This document shows, piece after piece, positions 25,883-37,382 of a stretch of DNA of 64,000 bases. The DNA comes from Rhinopomastus cyanomelas (taxonomy: Eukaryota > Chordata > Aves > Bucerotiformes > Rhinopomastidae). Location: the NCBI GenBank assembly GCA_013400115.1, contig VXBP01010397.1:590620-654619 (forward strand). Direction: 5' to 3'. The position numbers and the translations under genes are program-made. Each line of letters opens with the position of its first letter. Position 1 is the stretch's first letter. Under the pieces are notes generated by a model. It was not told the DNA's origin. It saw only the letters and a program-made list of their open reading frames with translations, and did not search any database.

Positions 25883-28875
25883 ATGCCTTTTTCTGACTTC
25901 ATTTCAGGACTGAAGGACAACCAGTACTTTGGGGCTGGGTTTGGCCTTGTTGGGGTGGGCACAGTCCTGGCATTAGCCCGGAAGGGGGCCCAGTTTGGGC
26001 TAGTGGCTTTCAGGCGTCATTATATGATCACCTTGGAGGTGCCCAGCAAGGATAAGAGCTACTACTGGCTACTGAACTGGATCTCCCACCATGCGAAGCA
26101 CACGCAGCACCTCAGTGTGGAGACATCATACATGCAGCATGAAAGTGGGCGTGTCAGCACCAAGTTCGACTTTATCCCCAGCCCTGGGAACCATTTCATC
26201 TGGTAAGGGAGGGCACGAGAAAGCAGTGTGGGGAATTGCCCTCATTTTAGCAAGGACATGCCAACCAGAGGGGGTCCATAGATGCAGCAGAGAGGAGCCT
26301 GCCTGTATCAGTTTCGTTTAGGGCAGGAGATTGAAAGTAGTGAGAGGAATCCATATGCATCAGCATAAGGTGACTTATTTACCCAAGATGAGTGTTCCTT
26401 TTCATGTATGAACTGAGCCAATGCAGCTGAGTAGTGCTGGACTACCAGTCCCTCAACTCCTTCATCCCACCCTAGGTATCGCAGGAAGTGGATTCGCATT
26501 GAGCGGAACCGTGAGCAGATGATTGACCTGCACTCCGGGACCCCATGGGAGTCTGTCACCTTCACTGCGCTGGGCACTAACCGGGACATCTTCTTCAGTA
26601 TCCTTCAGGAAGGTCTGTAGGGCAGCTGCATGGGGTCCTGCTTGGAACAGCCTGCTCTGTGGAGATGTCCAGGGCTTCACATGAGCTCTTTTTCCTGCCA
26701 GCTTTCCTTTGTGCCTCTCTCCACAGCCCGGGAGCTGGCACTGCAGCAGCAGGAGGGGGGAACAATCATGTACACAGCTATGGGAGCAGAGTGGCGGAAG
26801 TTTGGCTTTCCCCGCCGCCGGCGGCCTCTCAGCTCCGTGGTGCTGGCGGAAGGTGTGTCAGAGAGGCTAGTCCAGGACGTGAAGGAGTTCATCAACAACC
26901 CCGAGTGGTACAGCGAGAGAGGCAAGGCCATGGTGTGATATGCTCTGTGCAGCTCTTTTCCCCCACAGCTGTGGGGTACCACAGTGGGACATCCCACAAA
27001 TGAGCAAGCCCAGGTGCTGAGATCAGGCCTGGACCTGCAAAAGGACAAACTTTCCTTGGTTCAATCCAGTCCTGGAAACAATAAGCTATGTCGTTCCTTT
27101 CCCCTGTGATGCTGCTATGGAGTGGGGAAGCTTGGTACAGCACCCCCCAGCTCTGGGAAAGAGAGCTCAGAGCTCTAAAAGGACACTGTCTTCCTAGGGA
27201 TTCCCTACCGAAGAGGCTACTTGCTGTATGGTCCTCCTGGCTGTGGGAAAAGCAGCTTCATGTGAGTACTGGCAGCTGGCTAACAGTGGTGTTTCTACTG
27301 CTTAGCAGGGAGACTAGGTTCTTCCTCTGCTTTGGGCTTTCCTGCAGTGTTTACACCCCTATGGTTTGTGTTCTCAGCACAGCCCTGGCTGGGGAGTTGC
27401 AGTACAGCATCTGCCTGCTGAGCCTCAGCGACCGCAGCCTCTCTGATGACCGGCTCAATCACCTCCTGAGTGTGGCACCGCAACAGAGCATCATCCTGCT
27501 GGAGGACGTGGATGCTGCCTTCATCAGCCGGGACCTTGCTGCTGAGAGTGAGTGATGCCCCCATTCCTGGGACAGCAGCAGGAGCGAGGTTTGCTGACTG
27601 TGCTGGGGAAAGGTTTGCCTGTCCCAGCAGAGGGCAACTCTTGGTAGTCTCAGGGCTCAGGACCCTAATCTTGCAGAGTTTTGGCTAAGCTAGATAATTT
27701 ATCCTTGGACAAAGACATATCTCTTGCCCAACTGTTTTTGGCACGAAAGAGCAGGTTGCTTTTGCCCTCATTCTGTTTCTGGGTTCCAAGGGGTGTGGGT
27801 GGGTGAGCAGGGGTCAGCTCAGGACAGGGAGAGAATGGGGAGATTGGCATAAGCCTCAGATGATGGGGAGGTAGGTTGCATGGGTCTAGTGGCCAGTGGG
27901 TATTATATTAAGACGTTTCTGTCCCCAGACCCAGCTGTGTACCAAGGCATGGGGAGCCTGACCTTCAGTGGCCTCCTCAATGCCCTGGATGGTGTGGCCT
28001 CTGCAGAGGCCAGGATTATCTTCATGACCACCAACTATGTGGACAGGTCAGAGCTGCTTTCTGGGAGGTACCAGGGAGGGTAGCAGGGGAAAACTTTGCT
28101 TCCTTTGAATGGGTTTTATGGGGGACTATTTGCTTCCTTTGAAGTGTGAAAAATGAGGGTTCTGGTTTCTGTAATCCTCTTTTGAGATGCAAACCCTTTA
28201 GAAGTGATACCGGCTTCCTATCTATAGGGATGCACGCGTTTTGGGGTTGTGGCTGTGCTGTGAGTGAAACACTGGCCCCATGTGCAGCCTGTGAGATCAG
28301 CAGGACATAGCCTGGGCTTACAGTATATGGCCAGGTGCTGCCCTCAGTCGAGACTGAGCTGGTCCAGAGTTGTTCAGAGGTGACTCACAGGACAGAGCTT
28401 GTCCTCCATAGCCAGCCATTCGCTAGCTCGTTTCTTTTTTGCTTGATTTCCCTCCTCAGTCCTCCAGGAACAAACTTCTTGCCCACTTTGACCATCTTGT
28501 GCAGAGCCCCTTGCAGGCAGGACGCTGACTGTGCTAGTGTGGAGGCGGGGGGCTTCTTGTGAGACCCACCCTGCAGAGACACTTGGATGAGGTTTACAAG
28601 GCACCTTGATGTCTCTCAACAGGCTGGACCCAGCCCTGGTGCGTCCTGGCCGTGTGGATCTCAAGCAGTATGTGGGCCACTGCTCCCATGGGCAGCTGGC
28701 TTGCATGTTCCAGCGCTTCTACCCCAAGCAGCCTGCAGCTGCAGCTGAGCACTTTGCTGAGCAGGCGCTGGCGGTCTCCACACAGATCAGTGCTGCCCAG
28801 GTGCAGGGCCACTTCATGCTCTACAAAATGGACCCTGAAGGAGCAGTTTCAAACATTCGCTCTATCCTGCTGTGA
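25883..28875 (+). CDS. BCS1L: BCS1L, mitochondrial AAA chaperone of complex III
   Basis: An inner-membrane AAA ATPase that translocates the folded Rieske iron-sulfur protein (UQCRFS1) into respiratory complex III. Exons: 25883-26202, 26476-26612, 26727-26921, 27198-27261, 27378-27547, 27929-28046, 28623-28875. Phases agree and give 418 residues (human 419). The N-terminus has one membrane segment (about residues 16-32) followed by a basic stretch, RKGAQFGLVAFRRHY, that acts as an internal mitochondrial signal. The BCS1 domain follows to about 210. The AAA domain has Walker A GPPGCGKS at 229-236, Walker B IILLED at 277-282 and a PGRVD arginine-finger region in the last exon. No break is seen. 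Two splice donors are atypical: GTCTGT at 26613 and GC at 26922. Confidence 0.97.
26922..27197 (+). other. GC-AG intron in BCS1L
   Basis: The donor reads AGAG|GCAAGG and the acceptor TTCCTAG. Splicing gives AGA G|GG ATT, keeping SERGIPYRRGYLLYGPPG in frame. No GT donor at this place restores the frame; the rest of the donor matches the strong GC-donor consensus. Confidence 0.85.
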
Positions 28876-29035
28876 CCAGGGGCCAGCTTTCCCCTGCCAC
28901 GCTGAGAGGACTGGGACAAGGACGTGACCATCCTGGAGACGCCCATGTTGCTGCTCAGCTGTGCAGACTAGGTTTCTGTCCACCTCTACTCCTGCAAGGC
29001 CTTGGGTTTTTAATTAAAACGCACCAAGAGGCAGC
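28876..29035 (+). terminator. BCS1L 3'UTR with ATTAAA
   Basis: The variant poly(A) signal ATTAAA lies at 29013-29018, about 140 bases after the stop codon. Confidence 0.6.
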
Positions 29036-31285
29036 ACTGCCAGCCTTCAGCAAGGAAAGGGAATCAGATCTTGCTGCTTCCCAGCTGTGAGTACCACTGC
29101 ACCAGTCCCACCCATGAGCATGTGCCTTGTGCTGGGACTGCCATAAGCTGCTAAGGTGTGCTGGATGTGCACATTCTTCCTTGTGGTGTGGGGCAGCACT
29201 TCCATGGGGCAGGACATTTGAGTGCTGCACTGCTATAGCAGCAAAAACAAGTGGTCTTTGAAAGTGACAGCAGTCTTCACTGGTTTGTGAATATCCTTTG
29301 AATCATACAACACATTTCTTGGCTCTGTGGTCCTTTTGCCTGTTTGTTGCTCCATTATCCAGTTTTGGTCCAGAGTTCTGATCAGGGTCTAGCATGACAA
29401 GTACTGCAAACCCAGAGTGTTTCAGACAAGAGCAGCCCCCAAGAGACAGCCTTGTGCCACAGACCCTGCCCTACTGGGCTGTGATGCCAAGTGACAGATC
29501 TGCTTGGACATCACTCCTGGTGGACATGACTGTTGCTCCTGCCAGTGATGTGGGGCCCTGGACCTACTGCAGGCCTGCACACAGGAACAGCTTAGAGGCT
29601 TTGGCTGGTAACGGAGTACCTTCCCTAGAGCTTGATGTGAAGCCTGAAGTGAATTTCTGCAGCCAGGACAGCACACTGTGAGGTGCAGAAACCCCTGTTG
29701 GAAGTGACTCCCCTTCTCCTCGCAGCAGGAAAAGCCCTGTGTGGCTGTGAAGCAGAAGTGTGGGATTTCACCCACAGTTGGCAGTCTCACAACCTTTTCC
29801 CTGTCTCTGGGTTTTCTTCCTGCCAGAAACAAGTCCTGAATGGGCTGGCAGAGCCACAGGTACATAAAATGCATTTGAGAAGCAGGAAGGTTGTGAGTCT
29901 CCTTCCCAATTTCATGGAGCCAGGGGTCAGGGCGTGTGCAGTGATCCATAAAACAAGCCAGCCAGAGCCTGTCCCCTTCACATTCCCAGTCCTCAAATCA
30001 GGCCAGTGTGCAACTGGCAAATGCCTCGGGTCAGTTTGAGAGGATGGGGCAGTGGTGAGGGAAAGCCAGAGGGGCCGGATGCCATGATCTCTCAACTGCT
30101 TGCTTTTAATGGTGTTAGTGCTACAGTCTTTACTGGTGCCCTTCTGCCCAGCCTAAGTGCTTGTCATTAAGCCTCACAACAGCCCTGTGAGGTAGGTGGA
30201 TTGGTGATGCAGGACACAAAGCGAGGAGACCCAGGGCAGGGTGCAAGTTCCATTTCTCCCCTCTGACCTGGACGTTTGCTTTGTTCAGCCCAAATTAAGT
30301 TCCACACACAGCTGCAATAGAACTGCTGCTCCAGGCTGAGAGAGCAATGAGTCAGAAAGGGCACTTCCTAAATCCCTGCTCCCAGTAAACAAAACACCTC
30401 TCCTCTAACACATCTGGTGTTTGACTGGTGTCACCCAAGTCCTCACTCAGTCCCATGTCCAAGCTCCAAACACCAGGGACAGCAGCTTCCCTGCTGAGAG
30501 TAAGCCTGGCTCAATGGAGGAAGTCACAAAGCTTCAGCTGCTATGAGGGACAGAGATGGTGGTGGTTCTGTCAGGATGCTTGCCTTTCATGCAGCACAGC
30601 AACTTCACAAATGAAGGCAGGAGGCAGCAAAACAAGCACCAGTGTAATGAAGTTTATGTCTTTTCACTCAAATACACACAAGCTGTTCACCCAGAAAACA
30701 GCTGGAACAAGGACAGAGCGAGCACTAAAGAAAACTTTGGACTCTCTTCATGGATTTAGTGCTCAGACCTCATCCCCCACAGGCACAACATTTGGCTCTC
30801 AGATCTGCAAGTCTAGGACAGGTAGTGTAGGCTCAGAACAATGAAAGGAAAGAAAAAAAACCCAACCAAACAGTTAATGCTTTTAGAGCATTAGGATTGA
30901 AAATAGGTCAATGTTGGAACTTTAAGCACGGGGTTTTGGGCAGTGGGTTAAACCTACTCTTTCAGGACAAGCTCTGACCAAGTCCATCATACCATGGCTG
31001 TTTTTGCACTCGGCAGAGGGAAGACAATAACAACCCATGGAGGTGGGGGGGACAAGGCACAAAAAAGTGTGGAACAACTGGTATTGTCTGTGTGAGCCAG
31101 ACAGCAAGGCAGGCACCAGGGAGCCTTCCTGCCACCCAGGGGTACCAGGGGTCTCTGCTCCAGTCCTGGTGTAGGGACGTAGCAGGTTAGGAAGTGAGCA
31201 ATACCAGGGGTCAACATTTTTGCTCCAAACAGCAAAGAACAGGAGTGAGAATTCAGAAAAAACAAAGGGAGGCAGGCTCTGGACA
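29036..31285. other. BCS1L-RNF25 convergent intergenic interval
   Basis: No gene was recognised here. The only interpretable piece is a MIR-like SINE fragment near 30,150. The remainder may partly be a longer BCS1L or RNF25 3'UTR. Confidence 0.6.
30150..30240 (+). mobile_element. MIR-like CORE-SINE fragment
   Basis: The stretch cctaagtgcttgtcattaag, continuing with cctcacaacagccctgtgag and gtaggtgga, matches the conserved MIR core ('taatcctcacaacaaccctatgaggtaggt' in idea, recalled from memory). The match fades after about 55-90 bases. It is an ancient amniote relic, inactive and truncated at both ends. Confidence 0.65.
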
Positions 31286-32310
31286 AGACCCAATGAATTA
31301 ATTTAATAGCAGTGTCCCACTTCAGAGGCTTCGGATCACCTGTAAGAGCTCAGGAGCGAGACACTTCAAATCTGTGAAGCAGCAATATAAGTAACTGCAC
31401 CAAGTTAGTTCAAACAGCAAATCTGCTTTTTTTGGCAGAAAGATCAATTGAAAGATGAAAGAAGGGTACGAGTATGCAAAGTATGTGAGCATGTCTTCAT
31501 CCTGGGCTGTCAGAAGCCGCAGGAGACAGCCTGGGCTTCGAGAGGGTACACTGACAGATAGAGGTCACAAAGCAGAGTGATCTTGCCAGGTCTTCCCCAC
31601 CAGCTTCTGCTTGAACAAAAGCAGCTGAAGGACAGGGCAGGAGTTCTCACTAAATTCAGGCTTCATGGGAGAGCAGAAGCCAGTGTGAAGCCTCAGCTAC
31701 AAGAGAATCCTGACCCACCAGTGCATTGACTTAATTTAGCTCTGGCTGGGATTGGGGAATGTCCTGTCTTACAATGGACCTGCCAGGCCAAGCCCATCAG
31801 CTGAACAGTGGCCAGGGCTGCAGGAGAAGTGATATTGTCTCCAAGGGGCAGAGACAGAGAAGGTGCTCTGAGAAGGAATGGCAGACACAGCAATATGGAG
31901 TTCTAGGCAGCTGATCTGGCACAGCCTCATCACTTGGCACCACCATGGCTCTGCCAGATGCTGGCTTCCTGGGAAGATCCTGCAACTGCTCTGGTTCTGC
32001 CATGGGCATTGACAGATGTGAAGGCTTCTTGTCAGCAGGTCCCCAGTCAAGGGTTCCTCTGTGACCAATGTTGACAGGACCTGTCAGGTGTCTATTTCTC
32101 TGAACACTGCTGACAACCAGCTGCTCACACCAGGATGCTTAATTCTGGGCGTAACTTTGAGACACTGCCCATCCCAAGCTGTGCCACATGCCAGCTGCCC
32201 CCTTCCTCTCAAGGCGTATGGTGTCTGCTTGCTACTGCTCCACCAGAAACTTCACTGGTCTTCCCAGAAAGAGCTCTTCCCTCCCCCAGCCCAGCCCTTC
32301 ACAGCTCCTG
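31286..32310 (-). terminator. RNF25 3'UTR with ATTAAA
   Basis: On the minus strand ATTAAA lies at plus-strand 31302-31307, about 1.0 kb after the stop. This gives a long but plausible 3'UTR ending near 31,285. Confidence 0.45.
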
Positions 32311-35300
32311 CTAGGAGCCACTCTCCTTTTCAAAATGAGCTTCCCGATGTCCACTGGGCTTGAACACCCCTCGCCCTCTAGGGGAGGAACTATGCTGCTG
32401 GACCCTGGACCTCTGCCACCTCCCAAAATGCCAGGGCCTGTGGTGGCCCTGCCAGCTGGGAGCTGCTCTGTGGTCACTGCGGTTGAAGACCAAGTTCTCT
32501 TTCTCCCTGCCCTGAGCTTCAGCCCCCTCCTCTGGGGTCCATCTTTCCACATCATGGTGCTCCTTTTTCAAGTCCACTGACTCTGTTGCTGACAGGGGGT
32601 CTTCCGGACACAACTCCTTTCTTTCAGACAAAGCAACATCTCTGCTTCTGCTGTGAGGCTTTGCAAACTCCTGGCTGTGTCTTCCACCAGGTCTCCGCCC
32701 AGGTCTCTGGCTGAAGCCCCTGTACCCCCTGGAGCCATGGAGGGGATGACGGGCTTCCTCAGCTGGTTCCTGCAAGTTGCTGCACAACTGCCTGCCCTGG
32801 CTTCTGGAGCCTGGTCTCTCCCCTTGGTGCCTCTCCCTCTGGCTCTGTTGCTCCCTGGGCACAGCAGGCCTCTTGGGCTGCCCTGGTTCTGCCCTGGCTG
32901 TCTCTGGAGCTAAGGCTTGGCTGAGTGGCTGGGGCACATCCACACTGCTCACACACAATGGCAGCTGAGAGGTAGTGCCAGCTTGGCCTGGGCAGACAGT
33001 AGCTGGAGGCTGAAAAAGGAAAAACCACCTGTGATGAGAAGGACAGGGAAGTCTCAGAGCAGATGACTGCAGTTGGTCCTGCAATCCAAGGACCCCCATG
33101 CCAGCTCTCTGCCCTGATGTCCATACCGCTTGGAGGCTGATGAAATAGCGGTTTCGCTCTGCTTCAGGATCAATGATGCCGCCTTTCTCTTGCTGTCTCT
33201 TGAAAATCAAGCGCAGTTCTTCCTGCTGCTGCAGCATCTTGGTGTCAGGCCTATACGGCTCCTGAGTGGCAGAGGGCAAGGCAGTGTAATGGTTCCCTCA
33301 ACACTCACCACGGGCACGCAGCTGGCAATGCTAAGAGCTACTCCCCAAATTCTCCTCTGATTGCATGGTGCCCAGGCAACATGCTTCTTTGCAACCCTTC
33401 TGCTCATCTTGACCAGGCCTAGAGATGCACATGAAAACCCTGAACAGAAGTAGAACACACTAGTGAAGAGCCTCCTGCAACATCCCTCTGCAGGGCAAGA
33501 TGCTGCGGTCACTCTGCTATAGCCAGGTCACTCTCTTGACCCTGATTATACCTCAGCAGGTACCAGGACATGCCTCACCCCCAGCACAACTGCTCAAGAC
33601 TCAGGGCTACACAAGTAAACAAGCAATTTGAGGACACATCAAAGAGTCAGGAGACACCCTGCTAGGTTTTGTGAACTGCCCTTTCAATAGGCCATCTAGG
33701 AAGACCTGAGGGCATGCTTCATCACAACGTCCCAGTTGAAGGTACCCAGCAAGCAGGCACTGCCAGGCAGGTGAACTCCAATCTCTTACCAGTGGGTGCT
33801 GTGGAGGCGGTGCTGCCTTCAGAGCGCAGAGATCATAGACCAGGGTCTCCCGGCAGACAGGACACTGCACGCCAACCTCCTGTGGAGAGGCAACAGGTGA
33901 CACCTAACCCTAGCTGCCACCTAGCTCAGGACCTGGCAGGTAACTCCAGCTGAGAAGTAGAACAGGGTGGCCTTCTGCCTTCTCCCTGTTCTGCCAGGGC
34001 AGGGAAGCCTAGAGGGGTTCCAGCAGAATGAAACCAGTGTGGTGTCTCAGCTGACTGCTGTGGAAGGTGTCTCCACCATGGGACAGACTAGGATTTGTGC
34101 TCCAGCAGCTGACCACAAACCACCCTTGCCAGCATGCATGGCTTCAGTCCTCCTTAGATGAGGATCCTTAGATAAAGATCTTTTTCCCCCTCCAAAGTGG
34201 AGTGTAATCTAGACAGCACCTCTTTGAAAGAGCTTTGAAAGAGGAAGAAGCCTTTGATTTGTTTCATGCCTGAAAATGCCCAATCTTGTCTGAGCTTGGA
34301 AACTAAGCAGGGTCGGGCCCAGTTAGTACTTGGATGGAGACTGCCTGGGAATAATGCGTGCTGTAGGCTTATCCTGCTCTGACAGGGAGGTTGGACTAGA
34401 TGATCTTTCGAGGTCCCTTCCAACTCCTAACGTTGTGATATCTCAACAGTGCTCTTTGCTTTGCAGCTGATAACTGTTCCAGCACCTGTTCAGGCAGATT
34501 TTATCACCTCAGAATGCCAGGGATGATATCTTGCCACAAACTCCTGCAGTTCAAGGTCTAGGGGAGGAGCTTTCTTGTCTAACTCCTGTTGTTCCAGAAA
34601 ACCAAAAATGTAACTCCCCCACAACCCCAAGGAGCAGGCACTGATGCAATATACCAACTACTACAGCACTAAAAACTGGCGGGGTAGTTTTGTTGGAAAA
34701 GACCCTTGGAGGTTACTTGGACTAATCCCCGTTCTGATTCTCAGTGCAGACATGATGCTGACAATACTGCTTCGTCACACAAGCCCTTGCTCCATGTCCA
34801 AAAAGGGTGACAGAGGAATCATTATGGCCTGTGCAGGGGGCAGGGAAAGGAGCCCAGGGCCTGGTACCTGTTTGGGGGATGGCGCCAGGTGTTGTTCTCT
34901 CTCCTCCTGATGCATGAGGATCTCGTCCTCCATGTGCTGGACATAGCGGGCCAGGCAGTGGGAGTGGAAGTAGTGGTAACACTGGGTCTTTGTGAAGGCT
35001 TCTTTCTCCTGTAGAGGAGAAAGGGCAGTTCTAAGAGTTTCTGAGCGCAGAATTATGTAGTCTCCCCATCTGAGGTGGGTATTCACTCACATGTCAGCAG
35101 GCAACTAGCATTATTGCTGGCAGAACCACAAAACATCTGCTGGGCTTCATATCTATACTTCCTTGGCTCTTACAAGAACACCACTCTGTGTTTGAAGCTG
35201 ACTCTCCTCATGTCAATATGCAAAGCTTTTGAGACCAACTTCTCTGCATGTGTTACTGTGTAAGCAGCAATCTTCCTACCCGATGTGTTCTCCTTCCTCT

Positions 35301-37016
35301 CATTTTCACATGCACAGCGTGTGCACAGATGTGTTCCAGTTCCTCCTGACCACCTGTGTGCTGAAATCCAGATGAAACCTAAACAACATGGGGAAGCTGA
35401 GAGGCACCAGCAACCATTTCCAGAGCCTTCCCACTCCTTTGGAGCTGCTCCAGTATCACTTGCTGCCTCTACAGTCTTTCTGTAGATTACTTTAGGCTGA
35501 TGGGGAGAGTAGTGTTTACTGCCTTAGGAAGATGCCCAGTAGGACTGTCTACAGAGCAGGGGGCAGGGGGCTGCTGAGGCACACCCTGTCCCAGGCCAAT
35601 ATCCCACCACACTCCCAGCCAGTTTGCAGGGCCAGGAGACCCATGCCTACCTGAAATCCATAAAGGCAGATCACGCACTGGCCATGAGGAATGTTGTTGT
35701 CAGTGAGAATCTCCTTACCCTTCTGTAGAAGGATTAAAGCAAACATTTTACTTACTAGCCTGCCCATGAGCTTAGGGTTGTCCCACTCCTTGGGCAGTCA
35801 GACAGCAGTATCTTTGGCTGGTCACCCTACCAGCTCTCACCTCAATCAGTTCATAGAGCACCTCTGAACCCAGCCTGGATTCCGCAACACTTCTGAGAGT
35901 CTGGGAAATCCTACAGTGAAGCAGGAGAAATGTTTAGCGCCAGTCTAGCCTCACCTTTTCACTGTCCCATCTACCTGTCATCCTGGATGACCTTTGGAAG
36001 TCCCTTCCAACTTCGGCAGTTCTATGATTATATGAAACAAAGCACTGGCCTTCAGGCTTTGGCTGCATCGTGGGATGTGCACATGAACACACATGTATGT
36101 GCTCTCTAAGCTCCCCACAAGCTGGTGCACAGGAAGACTTTGTCCTGAGAGGACTTGCAAGTGCAGGTTTTCTGACGGCCTTGGCTCAAGCTCACCCTGA
36201 ACCCTTCAGTTTCTGTGAACCTCAGGCTTCGTCTACCAGGTAGCAAGTATGGTGGGAGCCAATAGGCATAGTGGGAGCCACATCACTCCTGTGCTGCTGG
36301 TAGGCACCAGTGTCTCTCTGTGCATACTCCACTGCATCAAGGACAGCAGCAACAACAAGCTGGCCAAGGGCTTTGCTAGAAGCCTCTTCTACTAGTCCAG
36401 CCCTGGATCTCCAGATGAAAGGATCAGGATCACCCTCTTCCTGCCCTCTTGGAACTCACTTTTGAATTTGTTCATCTGACAGCCCCCGTGGGTTTCTGAT
36501 TGAGATTTCCGGAGCTTTGCTGGGATACTAGAAAGAGAAGAAGAAGAAAAAAAAAACCAACAGGAAAGCGAAACCCCCAAAGCACAAGGAAGGCTGGTGT
36601 GTGTGTGTTGTGTGTGCAGGGCAGGCAGCCTACCTGGGGTGGCACGGAGAGCACCAAGGTGAAGCGGACGTACTGGGAGTCCTGGTCCTGTGCCGTGGCG
36701 GGGTACAGGGTGATGCCGATCTCCCAGGGCTCGCACCTGCAGGGCAGGACGCGGTGAAGGGCGGTAGGAGAAGGAAGGTGCGTTTGTGGGGTTGGAGGGG
36801 GACTCTAGGCCTCGGTCCGTACCTGCCGCGGCCCCGCTCCACTCGCAGCTCCTCTAGGTAGATGGACTCCAGCACCTCCACCTCCGCCGGCAGCGCCCTG
36901 CGGGAACCATGCACAGGGTCAGGCGCGGCGGTGCGGGACACTGGCAGGGAAAGGAGGGGAGGGGGGAGTCTGTGTTACCATTCCACTGCCTCCAGCACCT
37001 CACCAGGCTCCGCCAT
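32311..37016 (-). CDS. RNF25: RNF25 (AO7), RWD-RING E3 ubiquitin ligase
   Basis: A RING E3 implicated in NF-kB signalling and in ubiquitination at stalled ribosomes. Exons in transcript order: 37016-36979, 36897-36823, 36736-36634, 36527-36460, 35910-35841, 35722-35651, 35008-34868, 33879-33790, 33261-33127, 33009-32311. They sum to 496 residues (human 459). The RWD domain covers about 12-125 (EVEVLESIYLEEL near the start). The RING is split over three exons: CVIC at 134-137, then C152, H154, H157 (H159 is the alternative) and C160, then CPVC at 195-198, with a long glutamate-rich insertion before the last pair as in mammals. A QQ-rich helical part ends with GGIIDPEAERNRYF. The last exon is a low-complexity, Arg/Gln/Ser-rich tail. 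The ATG sits inside a YY1-type motif (AAGATGGCGG). Confidence 0.96.
34250..34445 (+). mobile_element. 5S rRNA-CR1 chimeric SINE / retropseudogene
   Basis: 34250-34370 follows 5S rRNA over its full length. It opens gcct, carries aactaagcagggtcgggcc (the 5S internal promoter region), then gttagtacttggatgg, and ends gtgctgtaggctt at 34370. Directly after the last 5S base, 34371-34440 is the 3' tail of CR1, almost the same as the tail at 43,190-43,254, including ggactagatgatctttcgag. It lies in RNF25 intron 7, antisense to RNF25. Drift from 5S (about one base in five in the first 40, less later) rules out a functional rRNA gene. Confidence 0.9.
35974..36038 (+). mobile_element. CR1 3' tail remnant
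   Basis: The stretch gatgacctttggaagtccct followed by tccaact and ttctatgattat is the CR1 3' end. Everything upstream has been lost. It lies in an RNF25 intron and is older or of another subfamily than the other copies. Confidence 0.75.
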
Positions 37017-37382
37017 CTTCCCGCGCCTGCGCCCCGGAAGCGGAAGTGCGGGCCCGGGAGCGGGGCGCGCACGCGCGGGGGCTGTTGCTAAGCGACGCCG
37101 CTGCGGTGGCTACGGCAGGATCGGGCAGAGAACCGGAGCTGGGCTGAGGGGTGGGAGCGGAGCGAGCAGAGGTTAAACCGCACCGGGGGTGTTGCGGGAA
37201 CCTCTCCAGGACGTGGGGCTCGCTCTGCACTGGGACAGTTCAGCGGGGGGCCCTGGGGACTTTCGCGTCGGGGACCGAGGAGACTTCGGTTTCGACCCCG
37301 ACTGTTGGTACCGTCGAAGCGCTGCCCCGCTCCCCGGCACCGGGCTGCCCGTCTCTTCAGCGGCCGCTCCCCGAGAGCCGGG
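37017..37382. promoter_or_regulatory. Divergent CpG promoter of RNF25 and STK36
   Basis: 366 bases separate the two start codons. The interval is CpG-rich and holds tandem ETS cores (ccggaagcggaagtg, about 37034-37048), an NRF1-like GCGCACGCGC near 37067 and an X-box-like site at 37084-37096. The island extends into the first exons of both genes. No TATA box is seen. Confidence 0.8.
37084..37096 (+). promoter_or_regulatory. X-box-like RFX site
   Basis: GTTGCTAAGCGAC has the two inverted RFX half-sites (GTTGCY and RGYAAC) with a one-base spacer and one mismatch. RFX factors drive ciliary genes and STK36 is one, so the site fits its downstream neighbour. Confidence 0.5.

Noticed and set aside
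32311..33279. Single 322-codon minus-strand frame as one RNF25 exon
   Set aside because: It reads through the intron between 33,010 and 33,126. Splice signals and the conserved family sequence show two exons.
34250..34370. Functional 5S rRNA gene
   Set aside because: Too many substitutions and small insertions, a CR1 tail fused directly, and a single intronic copy instead of a tandem array.
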